The notes beneath the pieces were generated by a model. That model did not search any database and was not told the origin of the DNA. It worked only from the letters and a program-made list of their open reading frames with translations. A stretch of 64,000 bases of DNA from Flavobacterium album. Its GTDB lineage: Bacteria > Bacteroidota > Bacteroidia > Flavobacteriales > Flavobacteriaceae. The number at the start of each line of letters is the position of its first letter. Positions within the stretch are counted from its first letter, which is position 1. Below, in pieces: positions 1 through 7,134 of the stretch. The translations under genes were made by a program, and so were the position numbers. The stretch is taken from NCBI RefSeq assembly GCF_003096035.1, contig NZ_CP029186.1, positions 819,001-883,000 on the forward strand, given 5' to 3'.

Positions 1-385
1 TCCCTTTAGCAAAGTCCACCAATGGCTTATAGTCGGTCTTATGATTGGGCCACAGGCGGGCCAGCGTGTCGAATGCTTTTTGGTCGATCTCCCCGCGCAG
101 GTACTGGTCGAGTTGCTTTTGGTTATCGGCTTCGATCATCTCAGCGCCAAGTACTAACGGTTTGGTTTCCGAAAGGTCTTTTGCGAGTTCGAGTTCCAGC
201 CAGTGGATTAGGGAATTGTCATGATGCTCCCCAAACAGTACAACTTCTGTATCTCCCGCGACTTTCAGCAGTTTTTTATAGGTGGTTTTTTTGCCTTGCT
301 TAGTATAGAGCTGGTAGGGCCGGCCTTCCTGCGCAAAGGTTATGGCAGAAAGGAAAAGTGCTGTCAGGATTAGATGGAGTTTCAT
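1..385 (-). CDS. ChaN-like (haem-binding uptake family) exported protein, 3' part missing
   Basis: The 5' 128 codons of a gene that runs off the left edge of the window. Translation from the ATG at 385 begins MKLHLILTALFLSAITFAQ, a clear signal peptide, followed by LLKVAGDTEVVLFGEHHDN and later LVLGAEMIEADNQ. The GEHHDN block followed by GAEM is typical of the ChaN/Cofac_haem_bdg family (PF04187), whose members are mostly iron-regulated lipoproteins that bind haem as dimers. The final A-Q suggests cleavage by signal peptidase I rather than lipidation. It is divergent from the HMG-CoA synthase gene. Family assignment rests on the N-terminal third only; the rest is outside the window. Confidence 0.8.
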   Translation of the reverse strand, partial: MKLHLILTALFLSAITFAQEGRPYQLYTKQGKKTTYKKLLKVAGDTEVVLFGEHHDNSLIHWLELELAKDLSETKPLVLGAEMIEADNQKQLDQYLRGEIDQKAFDTLARLWPNHKTDYKPLVDFAKG

Positions 386-420
386 TGTGTTATTTTGATT
401 GGATAAAAATAAGCAATTTT

Positions 421-472
421 GGCCTCACCCCCAACCCCTCTCCATGGAGAGGAGCAGCTGCACTCATGCTGG
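421..472 (+). repeat. Family A hairpin repeat (copy A1)
   Basis: Contains the perfect palindrome CCTCTCCATGGAGAGG (437-452), preceded by CTCACCCCCAAC and followed by GCAGCTGCACTCATGCTGG. The same order (pyrimidine-rich block, CCCCTCTC hairpin, then ACTCATGCCG-like tail) recurs at 6141-6184, 12738-12785, 34934-34980, 35009-35053, 50611-50650 and 50739-50769. It lies between the divergent ChaN-like and HMG-CoA synthase genes. Confidence 0.75.
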
Positions 473-569
473 ATATGTTCACCAGATACATACCAAAACC
501 TGAGGAATCAAAAATTTTACTCCCCGTTTTTTTTATAATTCTTAAAAATGCAATCTGGCCGAAAGTTGT

Positions 570-600
570 TTGGCATTTTCCCATTCATCCTTTATACTTT
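570..600 (+). promoter_or_regulatory. Probable promoter of HMG-CoA synthase
   Basis: TTG at 570-572, a 20-nt spacer, then TATACTTT at 593-600, close to the Bacteroidota -33/-7 pattern TTG-N19-TAnnTTTG (last base differs). It would start a transcript just before the ATG at 622 and argues against the upstream in-frame ATG at 358. Confidence 0.45.
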
Positions 601-621
601 TATATCTTAAAATCGTTCACT

Positions 622-1983
622 ATGACCTTTGGAATTGACGCCATTGCCTTTGATATTGCCAGACTGCACCTACCGATAAAAACGCTTGCCGATGCCCGGG
701 GCATTGATCCCGAAAAGCTCGAAAAAGGGCTCGGGCTCGTGAAAATGACATTACCTGATGTACACCAGGATACCGTGGTATTTGGCGCCAATGCCCTGAC
801 GAAACTCATTACTCAAAACCATATCGACCTGAAAGAAATCAGCCGTATTTATGTAGGTACCGAGAGCGGCATTGACAGTTCCAAGCCTATTGGGTCCTTC
901 CTCGTTTCGCTGATGGAGCAGAAGTTTGGCGAAGGATCGCTTTCGCATTGCGATACACTGGATATTACATTCGCCTGCATTGGTGGCGTGGATGCACTGC
1001 ACAACTGCCTGGACTACGTTCGCCTCAATCCAACAAAAAAAGCAATAGTTGTCACCACCGATATTGCTAAATACGATTTGGAGTCTACCGGCGAATACAC
1101 GCAGGGAGCAGGCGCACTGGCGATGCTGATTAGTGCTGACCCGCGGATCATTTCCTTTTCAGGAGAATTTGCCGTGAGTACTAAGGGCGTATTCGATTTC
1201 TTTAAGCCCTATCACACAGTTGATAAAAGGGATATAAACGGCAACGAAAATAATGAACCCTGGCATGATGTGCTCGAAGCCGAAATTGAGATACATAAAG
1301 ACCAGCCGGTATTCGACGGGCAGTATTCTAACCAATGCTATACTGACCGGACGAAAGAAGCGTATTTCCGGTTTAAAGAAATGACTAATACAAAAGGCTC
1401 ATTGCATGAAAGCTGGGAGGCACTGCTCTTGCATCTGCCTTATGCTTACCAGGGCCGCAGGATGTTCCCTGAAATTTACGGACTTGACGCAGCCTCACCC
1501 CTGCTTACGGGTAACGAAGAGCCTTCGGAATACCAAAGTAAAATAAAGGAAATAGCAAAATCGGAGGCCTACAGGGATTTTGTAAACCGGAAATTGCAAA
1601 TGGCTGAGACGGCATCATCGCTCATCGGAAATTTATATACCGGTTCCATTTTTATGGGATTGCTTTCGGCGTTAAGCCAATTCTCCAAAAATGGTGCGGA
1701 TATTACCGGAAAGAAATTTGGGTTCCTGGCGTATGGCAGCGGCTCAAAATCGAAAGTATTCGAAGGCACGGTGCAACCCGGCTGGAAAGAAGCTATAGAT
1801 AAAACGCAACTCTTTGACAAATTCGGCGAAAGCCATGAGATTGGTTTTGAAACCTATCTTAAACTACATAAAAAAGAGTTGAAGAGTAGTGTACTACCTA
1901 CCACGAATGAATGGGCGCTTGACCGGATTGAGAAGGAAAGCCCGAATTTAAAAGGGGCGAGATATTACCGCTGGGCGGAGTAA
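622..1983 (+). CDS. Hydroxymethylglutaryl-CoA synthase
   Basis: 453-residue cytosolic thiolase-fold enzyme that condenses acetyl-CoA with acetoacetyl-CoA to HMG-CoA, the committed entry to the mevalonate route of isoprenoid synthesis. Catalytic Glu81 lies in YVGTESGID and the acyl-accepting Cys119 in ITFACIGGVDAL; VVTTDIAKYD and the GSGS motif in FLAYGSGSKSKVFEG are also family hallmarks. The frame is open back to 358, but the sequence homologous to other HMG-CoA synthases begins at MTFGIDAIAF (622), and the stretch before it covers repeat A1 and the presumed promoter, so 622 is chosen. Its last 86 bp overlap the convergent lipoprotein gene. Gene symbols differ between organisms (mvaS is common), so none is given. 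Confidence 0.92.
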   Translation: MTFGIDAIAFDIARLHLPIKTLADARGIDPEKLEKGLGLVKMTLPDVHQDTVVFGANALTKLITQNHIDLKEISRIYVGTESGIDSSKPIGSFLVSLMEQKFGEGSLSHCDTLDITFACIGGVDALHNCLDYVRLNPTKKAIVVTTDIAKYDLESTGEYTQGAGALAMLISADPRIISFSGEFAVSTKGVFDFFKPYHTVDKRDINGNENNEPWHDVLEAEIEIHKDQPVFDGQYSNQCYTDRTKEAYFRFKEMTNTKGSLHESWEALLLHLPYAYQGRRMFPEIYGLDAASPLLTGNEEPSEYQSKIKEIAKSEAYRDFVNRKLQMAETASSLIGNLYTGSIFMGLLSALSQFSKNGADITGKKFGFLAYGSGSKSKVFEGTVQPGWKEAIDKTQLFDKFGESHEIGFETYLKLHKKELKSSVLPTTNEWALDRIEKESPNLKGARYYRWAE

Positions 1984-2410
1984 AGCCAATTTCATTCTTA
2001 ATAGACTTGACGGCTTCCTCAATATCATTCGTGATCTTAATATACATTCCATGATTAGCTCCCCTGAAATAGAGTTGGCCATTTTCGGCGGTAAGGATCA
2101 TTACGCGGTCGAGTTCTTCAGGTTTGCGCTCTTCGGCAAATTCGAGCAGCAGCACATTGCCCTCAAGGTAGTAACGCCCGCAATAATAAGAATTGTTGAT
2201 TCCCATAAAGTTTTCACGAAATACAAAAGTTTGGTTCTTCCTCAGCTTCAGCGTGTACTGCCCAAACTTATGCTGCCGCTGTGCTACAAGCATAGTGCGC
2301 GAAAGCCGGTTGAGGACATCGCCGCTCCGGGCCATACGGTCTTCCCTGCGCATCAGGGAACAACTCGTGAGGGTAAGCATGGAAAATATTAGTAGTATTA
2401 TATTTTTCAT
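1898..2410 (-). CDS. Small lipoprotein of unknown function
   Basis: 170 residues beginning MKNIILLIFSMLTLTSCSL, with a lipobox (LTSC) that predicts lipidation at Cys17. The middle of the protein (YTLKLRKNQTFVFRENFMG, YYCGRYYLEGNVLLLEF) resembles a small beta-rich domain with a GRYYLEGN turn, but I do not recognise the family. The last ~28 residues (from about IGFTPPSGN) are low in hydrophobic pattern and lie antisense to the end of the HMG-CoA synthase gene, so the natural C-terminus may once have been further upstream. It is transcribed convergently with that gene. Function unknown; membrane-anchored on the periplasmic side or outer membrane is inferred from the lipobox alone. Confidence 0.75.
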   Translation of the reverse strand: MKNIILLIFSMLTLTSCSLMRREDRMARSGDVLNRLSRTMLVAQRQHKFGQYTLKLRKNQTFVFRENFMGINNSYYCGRYYLEGNVLLLEFAEERKPEELDRVMILTAENGQLYFRGANHGMYIKITNDIEEAVKSIKNEIGFTPPSGNISPLLNSGFPSQSGQAPIHSW

Positions 2411-2446
2411 GGGCTAAGGCGTTGATTTGTATAGATAAACAAATTG

Positions 2447-3379
2447 CTATGGCAAAAACGGATTGTTCTTTATAAGATCGTGATGATCATATTCAAATTT
2501 GTTGACCCAGCAACTTATGATACCTGAATCAAATTGCATCCCACCTTCGCGAATTTTCGACATTTGCATTTGTAACTTGTTATTTGGTTTGTAACTTTTG
2601 GTAAGTATCGCTGAATCCAGTGCCGCACAGGCATACATCCTTCCAATTGGATTTACTGAGAACAATAGTTTCTCAATGACACCATATTTCTTTTTCTCCA
2701 ATAGGTATTTTAAGTTCAATTCGGCAAAATGTGCATAATCCCCATCTACATGATATATATCGCGATTTTTACTAAGATACTGTGGCGTATTCATATTATA
2801 AAAAATGGTCAATTCACGGGGTTCATATCGTCTATTAATTTCCAATTCCCATAAAAAATGAGGATGCTCTTTCCTATAAAGCAAAACATTATCATCATAG
2901 ATCCGACTCCACTGCATCATATTGCCTGAACATTGTAAGGGAACTGTGATCTCTTTCAGGTAATGATCCCTGAAAATATCATTATCTGCATCAATTGAAA
3001 TTTCAGAATATAATATACCGCCCTCAAAAACTAAAACGTTTATATATATACTCACGTATCCACCATAAACCTCGTGCTTTATATACTCAAGCTGGTCAGG
3101 AAGCAATACTCTTTCAGTACTTACATTCCCGTTAGCGGAAAGCAATGAAGGAAATATTTTAAGATAATTATCCATTGTTGGCAAAAGCCCCTGAGCCTTG
3201 TTCAGCATTTCATGAATATGCTGAATATCCTTGTCCATCCACTCTGCTACCGGATTCGTGACTTTCTCTTTTGGCCGGCAACTTATGCAATTATCAAGGG
3301 TTTGTAAATTAGTCTTATAAATGCTTTCCTGAGCAAAAAGCATTAATGGGAAGAGCAGCATTGCAACTAAACATCTCAT
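2447..3379 (-). CDS. Exported protein of unknown function
   Basis: 310 residues with a signal peptide (MRCLVAMLLFPLMLFAQES) and a mature part with no motif I recognise. Two cysteines lie close together in LDNCISCRPKEK, a CxxC pair that could bind metal or form a disulphide. The rest is a mixture of beta-rich segments (VYGGYVSIYINVLVFEGGIL) and helices; there is no membrane segment after the signal. Base composition is more AT-rich than the peptidase gene that follows it in the opposite direction. It is separated from the lipoprotein gene downstream by 36 bp and may be cotranscribed with it. Reading frame and signal peptide support a real gene; function is unknown. Confidence 0.7.
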   Translation of the reverse strand: MRCLVAMLLFPLMLFAQESIYKTNLQTLDNCISCRPKEKVTNPVAEWMDKDIQHIHEMLNKAQGLLPTMDNYLKIFPSLLSANGNVSTERVLLPDQLEYIKHEVYGGYVSIYINVLVFEGGILYSEISIDADNDIFRDHYLKEITVPLQCSGNMMQWSRIYDDNVLLYRKEHPHFLWELEINRRYEPRELTIFYNMNTPQYLSKNRDIYHVDGDYAHFAELNLKYLLEKKKYGVIEKLLFSVNPIGRMYACAALDSAILTKSYKPNNKLQMQMSKIREGGMQFDSGIISCWVNKFEYDHHDLIKNNPFLP

Positions 3380-3482
3380 CGCCTATTTATTTTCTATAAA
3401 AATAATCAAATAACAAACATCCGGCACAAGGCAATTTCGCAATAATCTTCCTATTTTTGATGTCCAAACAAAAAGAGATATC

Positions 3483-4775
3483 ATGAAATACCACCAGATA
3501 GACAGCAGCCTTTTTATAAAGAACCGTAAAAAGTTCATGGCCGAAATGAAGCCGAAAAGCGTTGCCGTATTCAATTCCAATGACATTTACCCTATCAGCG
3601 CCGATAGCACCATACCGTTCCAGCAGCATCGCGACATCTTTTACCTGAGCGGTGCCGACCAGGAGGAAAGCATCCTGCTGCTGTGCCCGGACGCACCATA
3701 CGAGCATCTGCGAGAGATATTGTTCCTGCGAGAGACCAACGAGCACATTGCCATTTGGGAAGGCGAAAAACTGACCAAACCCCGCGCGACTGAAGTGTCA
3801 GGTATTAAAAACATCATGTGGCTTAAAGATTTCGAGAAAACGCTTTTCGAGGTAATGACCTACTGCGATACCATCTATATCAATACCAATGAGCATTACC
3901 GCTCTGCCGTGGAAACACAGACTCGTGAGGACCGTTTCATCAAGTGGTGGAAGGAAAAATACCCTGCCCACCAGGTAGCCAAAAGTAACCCGATACTGCA
4001 AAGGCTGCGTTCTGTAAAAGAGCAGGAGGAACTTGACCTGATGCAGAATGCCTGCAACATTACCGAAAAAGGCTTCCGCCGACTGCTTGGTTTCGTAAAA
4101 CCCGGCGTCTGGGAATACGAGATCGAGGCCGAGCTGATACACGAGTTCATTCGTAACCGTTCCAAAGGGTTTGCCTATACCCCGATCATTGCTTCGGGTA
4201 ATAATGCCAACGTACTGCACTATATCGAGAACAACCAGCAATGCAAGGATGGCGACCTGATCCTCCTTGATGTTGCCGCCGAATATGCCAATTATTCTTC
4301 CGACCTGAGCCGTACCATCCCGGTATCCGGGCGCTATACGCAAAGGCAGAAGGACGTATACAATGCCGTATTGCGAGTAAAGAATGAAGCTACTAAAATG
4401 CTGGTTCCCGGCACGCTGTGGAAACAGTACCATGTGGAAGTCGGTAAGGTAATGACCTCCGAGCTGCTTGGCCTCGGGCTGATCGACAAAGCCGATGTGC
4501 AGAATGAAGACCCTGCATGGCCTGCGTATAAAAAATATTTTATGCACGGTACCTCGCACCATTTAGGGCTTGACACGCATGATTACGGCCTTTTAGCGGA
4601 ACCAATGCAGGCTAATATGGTGTTTACCGTAGAGCCGGGCATTTACATCCCTGCGGAAGGTTTTGGTATCCGTTTGGAAGATAATGTTGTGGTACAAGCG
4701 AGCGGCGAACCGTTCAACCTAATGCGGAATATCCCTATTGAGGTAGAGGAGATTGAGAGTTTGATGAATTCTTAA
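3483..4775 (+). CDS. pepP: Xaa-Pro aminopeptidase (aminopeptidase P family, M24B)
   Basis: 430-residue cytosolic metallopeptidase that removes the N-terminal residue before proline. Residues 1-170 match the AMP_N domain (FQQHRDIFYLSG) and 180-425 the pita-bread M24 domain. The five dinuclear-metal ligands can be placed: Asp263 and Asp274 (LLDVAAEY, SSDLSRT), His359 (HGTSHHLGLD), a Glu in VEPGIYIP and a Glu in RLEDNVVV. Length is normal for the family. Start at 3483 follows a TATTTTTG box (3452-3459). A bidirectional hairpin terminator lies 56 bp past the stop. E. coli PepP is the closest well-known counterpart; substrate preference beyond Xaa-Pro cannot be read from sequence. Confidence 0.92.
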   Translation: MKYHQIDSSLFIKNRKKFMAEMKPKSVAVFNSNDIYPISADSTIPFQQHRDIFYLSGADQEESILLLCPDAPYEHLREILFLRETNEHIAIWEGEKLTKPRATEVSGIKNIMWLKDFEKTLFEVMTYCDTIYINTNEHYRSAVETQTREDRFIKWWKEKYPAHQVAKSNPILQRLRSVKEQEELDLMQNACNITEKGFRRLLGFVKPGVWEYEIEAELIHEFIRNRSKGFAYTPIIASGNNANVLHYIENNQQCKDGDLILLDVAAEYANYSSDLSRTIPVSGRYTQRQKDVYNAVLRVKNEATKMLVPGTLWKQYHVEVGKVMTSELLGLGLIDKADVQNEDPAWPAYKKYFMHGTSHHLGLDTHDYGLLAEPMQANMVFTVEPGIYIPAEGFGIRLEDNVVVQASGEPFNLMRNIPIEVEEIESLMNS

Positions 4776-4830
4776 TTCCGGGTTTGGAGTTTCGGGTTCG
4801 GGGTTGCTTACTCTGCTGAATTAAAATATA

Positions 4831-4853
4831 ACAGCCTGCATTGTGCAGGCTGT
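4831..4853. terminator. Bidirectional hairpin terminator
   Basis: ACAGCCTGCA / TGCAGGCTGT stem of 10 bp with a 3-nt loop, followed by T-rich sequence on + and preceded by an A-rich run. It sits between the convergent pepP and AbiH genes and could stop both. Confidence 0.75.
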
Positions 4854-4855
4854 TT

Positions 4856-6058
4856 CTATTTTAATGGTAATTTTGTTTGAGGTAAAGGTTCACAAAGTGT
4901 TTTATTGACTATTCGCTCACGCATCATTTCTTTTTGATTAAAATGCCTTGATATATTTTGAATTAACTCGGTATAGTTATCTTTATTCCCGTTTTTATAG
5001 TAAAAAACTTTTATAGATAGACAATTTCTGTGTTCAAATATTCTATTTAATAAAATTCTGTCCGATAAGCCACACGAATGTCCCATAATATAAACTTGAA
5101 AAGGATTGCTTTCTACAAAATTCAACATTTTTTTATAGTTTGAATTTTGTAAATACTGGAAAGACTTAATATTTTTAAGATACTCATTATCGTCTTTCTT
5201 CTCTATAGTTTTATAATCATCATCCATTTCGTCTCCAAATCCAAAATTTATTGGATTTTTTATGTCTTTCAACTTGCCATGAATTTGAATTACTTCGCTT
5301 TGACCATAGTCATCTCTCCAACTTGCATTCATATATGTAGCATATATATCTGCGGTAGGAGTATAATTAAAATTCAGGAAAAGATTTTTTTCTTTATTTT
5401 CTTTATTTATTAAAATTGTGCCTTTAGCATTAAGATATTCTTTTATTTGCTCTTGAACATTATAACCAAATTCTTCTAAAAATTTATCTTTATGTCGCAA
5501 ACGATTATATAAATCGAATATATTTGTGAATTGAGATATGTTTGAATCTTCTGAATAATCAAACTTGGAAGCAACCTCATCATACAGATAATTTTCAAGT
5601 AAGCATTTAACTCGGTCGAATTCCTGATTTAGCTCCTTTACCCTAGTATTATTATTATCTTTTAAGCATTCTTTTAGCAAGAAATAATATTCATTCTCTA
5701 TATCGACCCAATTTTGAATGGACTGCTTTTCACAAATGTTTTTCAAAAATTGGCATTTGAAATCAATTCTATAAAGAAAATTTTCATACCCATCCTTATA
5801 CTTGTAGTCGTCAAAAAAATCCATTAAAGATTTAAAAGAATTTACCTCTTCCAATGCATTATAGATACTCGAATGATGCATTGAGCTTAAATTAATTATT
5901 ACTGAAATAAGGTCGTCTTCATATAATCTCTTTGAATCACCCTTTTGTTTGAGTGCATCAATAACATTTCTCCAGTAATAATTTAAAAAATCACAATATC
6001 CCGTTGGAAGCCCATGTGCCAAATCAAAGCCATTTCCTATTATAACTAACCTGTTCAT
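4856..6058 (-). CDS. AbiH-family protein (putative phage abortive-infection protein)
   Basis: 400 residues beginning MNRLVIIGNGFDLAHGLPTG, the N-terminal signature of the AbiH family (PF14253), named for a lactococcal abortive-infection protein. Further family features are an IHG motif (VIQIHGKLKDI) followed by INFGFGDEMDDD, and near residues 325-335 MGHSCGLSDRILL, matching the usual GHSxGxxD element. The N-terminal glycine-rich loop and GHS segment suggest a nucleotide-binding fold, but no activity is proven for most members. The gene is strikingly AT-rich compared with pepP and the hydrolase on either side, which points to horizontal acquisition. It stands alone, with a TATATTTG box (minus strand 6084-6077) just before the start. 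Defence role is inferred from family; the specific trigger is unknown. Confidence 0.85.
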   Translation of the reverse strand: MNRLVIIGNGFDLAHGLPTGYCDFLNYYWRNVIDALKQKGDSKRLYEDDLISVIINLSSMHHSSIYNALEEVNSFKSLMDFFDDYKYKDGYENFLYRIDFKCQFLKNICEKQSIQNWVDIENEYYFLLKECLKDNNNTRVKELNQEFDRVKCLLENYLYDEVASKFDYSEDSNISQFTNIFDLYNRLRHKDKFLEEFGYNVQEQIKEYLNAKGTILINKENKEKNLFLNFNYTPTADIYATYMNASWRDDYGQSEVIQIHGKLKDIKNPINFGFGDEMDDDYKTIEKKDDNEYLKNIKSFQYLQNSNYKKMLNFVESNPFQVYIMGHSCGLSDRILLNRIFEHRNCLSIKVFYYKNGNKDNYTELIQNISRHFNQKEMMRERIVNKTLCEPLPQTKLPLK

Positions 6059-6140
6059 TTATATTTGTTTGATTCTCAAATATAAATTATTCTTCGCTAT
6101 AATTGGCGATTTTATTTATAAGGAGTATTTTTGCAGAAAG

Positions 6141-6220
6141 ACACACCCCTGCCCCTCTCAAGAGGGGAAGAGCTTCACTCATGCCGGTCATCGGACTTCC
6201 GACATCGGACATCGGACAAA
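6141..6220 (+). repeat. Adjacent family A (A2) and family B (B1) repeats
   Basis: A2 has the hairpin CCCCTCT / AGAGGGG (6152-6167) with an ACACACCCCTG lead and a CTTCACTCATGCCG tail. It runs straight into B1, built of TCGGACTTCCGACATCGGAC units and ending in an A-run only a few bases before the ATG at 6224. The repeats therefore form most of the hydrolase 5' leader. Confidence 0.75.
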
Positions 6221-6223
6221 AAA

Positions 6224-7006
6224 ATGAACCTACTCAACTACAAAAATATAAACCTCGCTTATTCCGATACCGGGAAGGGCACTGCCATTGTGCTGCTGCA
6301 TGGCTTTTTGGAGAACAGTACCATGTGGGATTTTTTTGTGGGTGAGTTTACCAAAAAGTACCGGGTGATCACCATCGACCTGCTGGGACATGGGCAAACG
6401 GAATGCCTGGGCTACATCCACACTATGGAGGATATGGCCGATGCGGTATATGCCGTACTACATGAACTGCGCATCCGTAAAGCGATATTCATGGGGCACT
6501 CGATGGGCGGTTATGTGGCGTTGGCTTTCGCCGAATTGTACCCGGAGATGGTCAAGGGAATTGTGCTGCAAAACTCGACCTCGCGGGCTGATAGTGAAGA
6601 ACGCAAAGCCAACCGCACCCGTGCCATAAAAGCGGTAAAGCAAAATTATGAGGGGTTTGTACGCCTCTCTATAGCAAATCTTTTCAGTGAGGAAAACCGG
6701 GAGAAATTTGCCGCCGAGATCGAGGCATTACGTACTGAAGCGCTCAAAACTCCGCTGCAGGGCATCGTTGCCGCATTGGAAGGCATGAAAGTTCGTAAAG
6801 ACCGCGAGGTGATACTTCATTTTGCGCCTTATCCCGTGCTGTTGGTCCTGGGCAAAAAAGACCAAAGCCTTTTGTACGATGAGCATGCCGACCAGGTCGA
6901 GGGTACCGATAAAAAGCTGGTTTCCTATCCATACGGGCACATGAGCCATATTGAAAGCCGGGAGGTTTTGCTGAAGGAGGTTTTGGAGTTTTTTAAAGGT
7001 TGTTGA
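6224..7006 (+). CDS. Alpha/beta-fold hydrolase
   Basis: 260-residue alpha/beta hydrolase. The oxyanion-hole HGF is in VLLHGFLENSTMW, the nucleophile elbow in FMGHSMGGYVALAF, the acid in LVLGKKDQSLL, and the catalytic His in SYPYGHMSHIES. This is a complete Ser-Asp-His set. Its overall layout resembles MenH/BioH/epoxide-hydrolase-like esterases, but the substrate cannot be told from sequence. The frame is open from 6131, but the first 31 codons are made of repeats A2 and B1 and do not look like protein, so the ATG at 6224 is used. No other gene is obviously in its transcript; the following 128 bp hold a fragment of a family E repeat. Confidence 0.85.
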   Translation: MNLLNYKNINLAYSDTGKGTAIVLLHGFLENSTMWDFFVGEFTKKYRVITIDLLGHGQTECLGYIHTMEDMADAVYAVLHELRIRKAIFMGHSMGGYVALAFAELYPEMVKGIVLQNSTSRADSEERKANRTRAIKAVKQNYEGFVRLSIANLFSEENREKFAAEIEALRTEALKTPLQGIVAALEGMKVRKDREVILHFAPYPVLLVLGKKDQSLLYDEHADQVEGTDKKLVSYPYGHMSHIESREVLLKEVLEFFKGC

Positions 7007-7083
7007 GAATGGAACGCGGATGACGCGGATCGGGCGGATTACCGAGGATTTATATCCCTGAGAATAATAATTTTGTACATTAA

Positions 7084-7125
7084 TTGAGATTCTTCGACTT
7101 CGCTGCGCTGCGCTCAGAATGACAC
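7084..7125 (+). repeat. Family E repeat fragment (E1)
   Basis: GAGATTCTTCGACTTCGCTG followed by a CGCTCAGAATGACA tail, a one-sided relative of the GAGATTTCTCCTTCGTCGAA elements at 28820, 29867, 42762 and 59467. It lies in the gap between two convergent genes. Confidence 0.55.
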
Positions 7126-7134
7126 AGAGTAAAA

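Noticed and set aside
358..621. Upstream start for HMG-CoA synthase adding 88 residues
   Set aside because: This stretch covers the ChaN-like gene start, repeat A1 and a promoter-like sequence, and the translation does not resemble the family N-terminus.
6131..6223. N-terminal extension of the alpha/beta hydrolase
   Set aside because: It is translated from repeats A2 and B1 and has no hydrolase-like sequence; family sequence starts at 6224.
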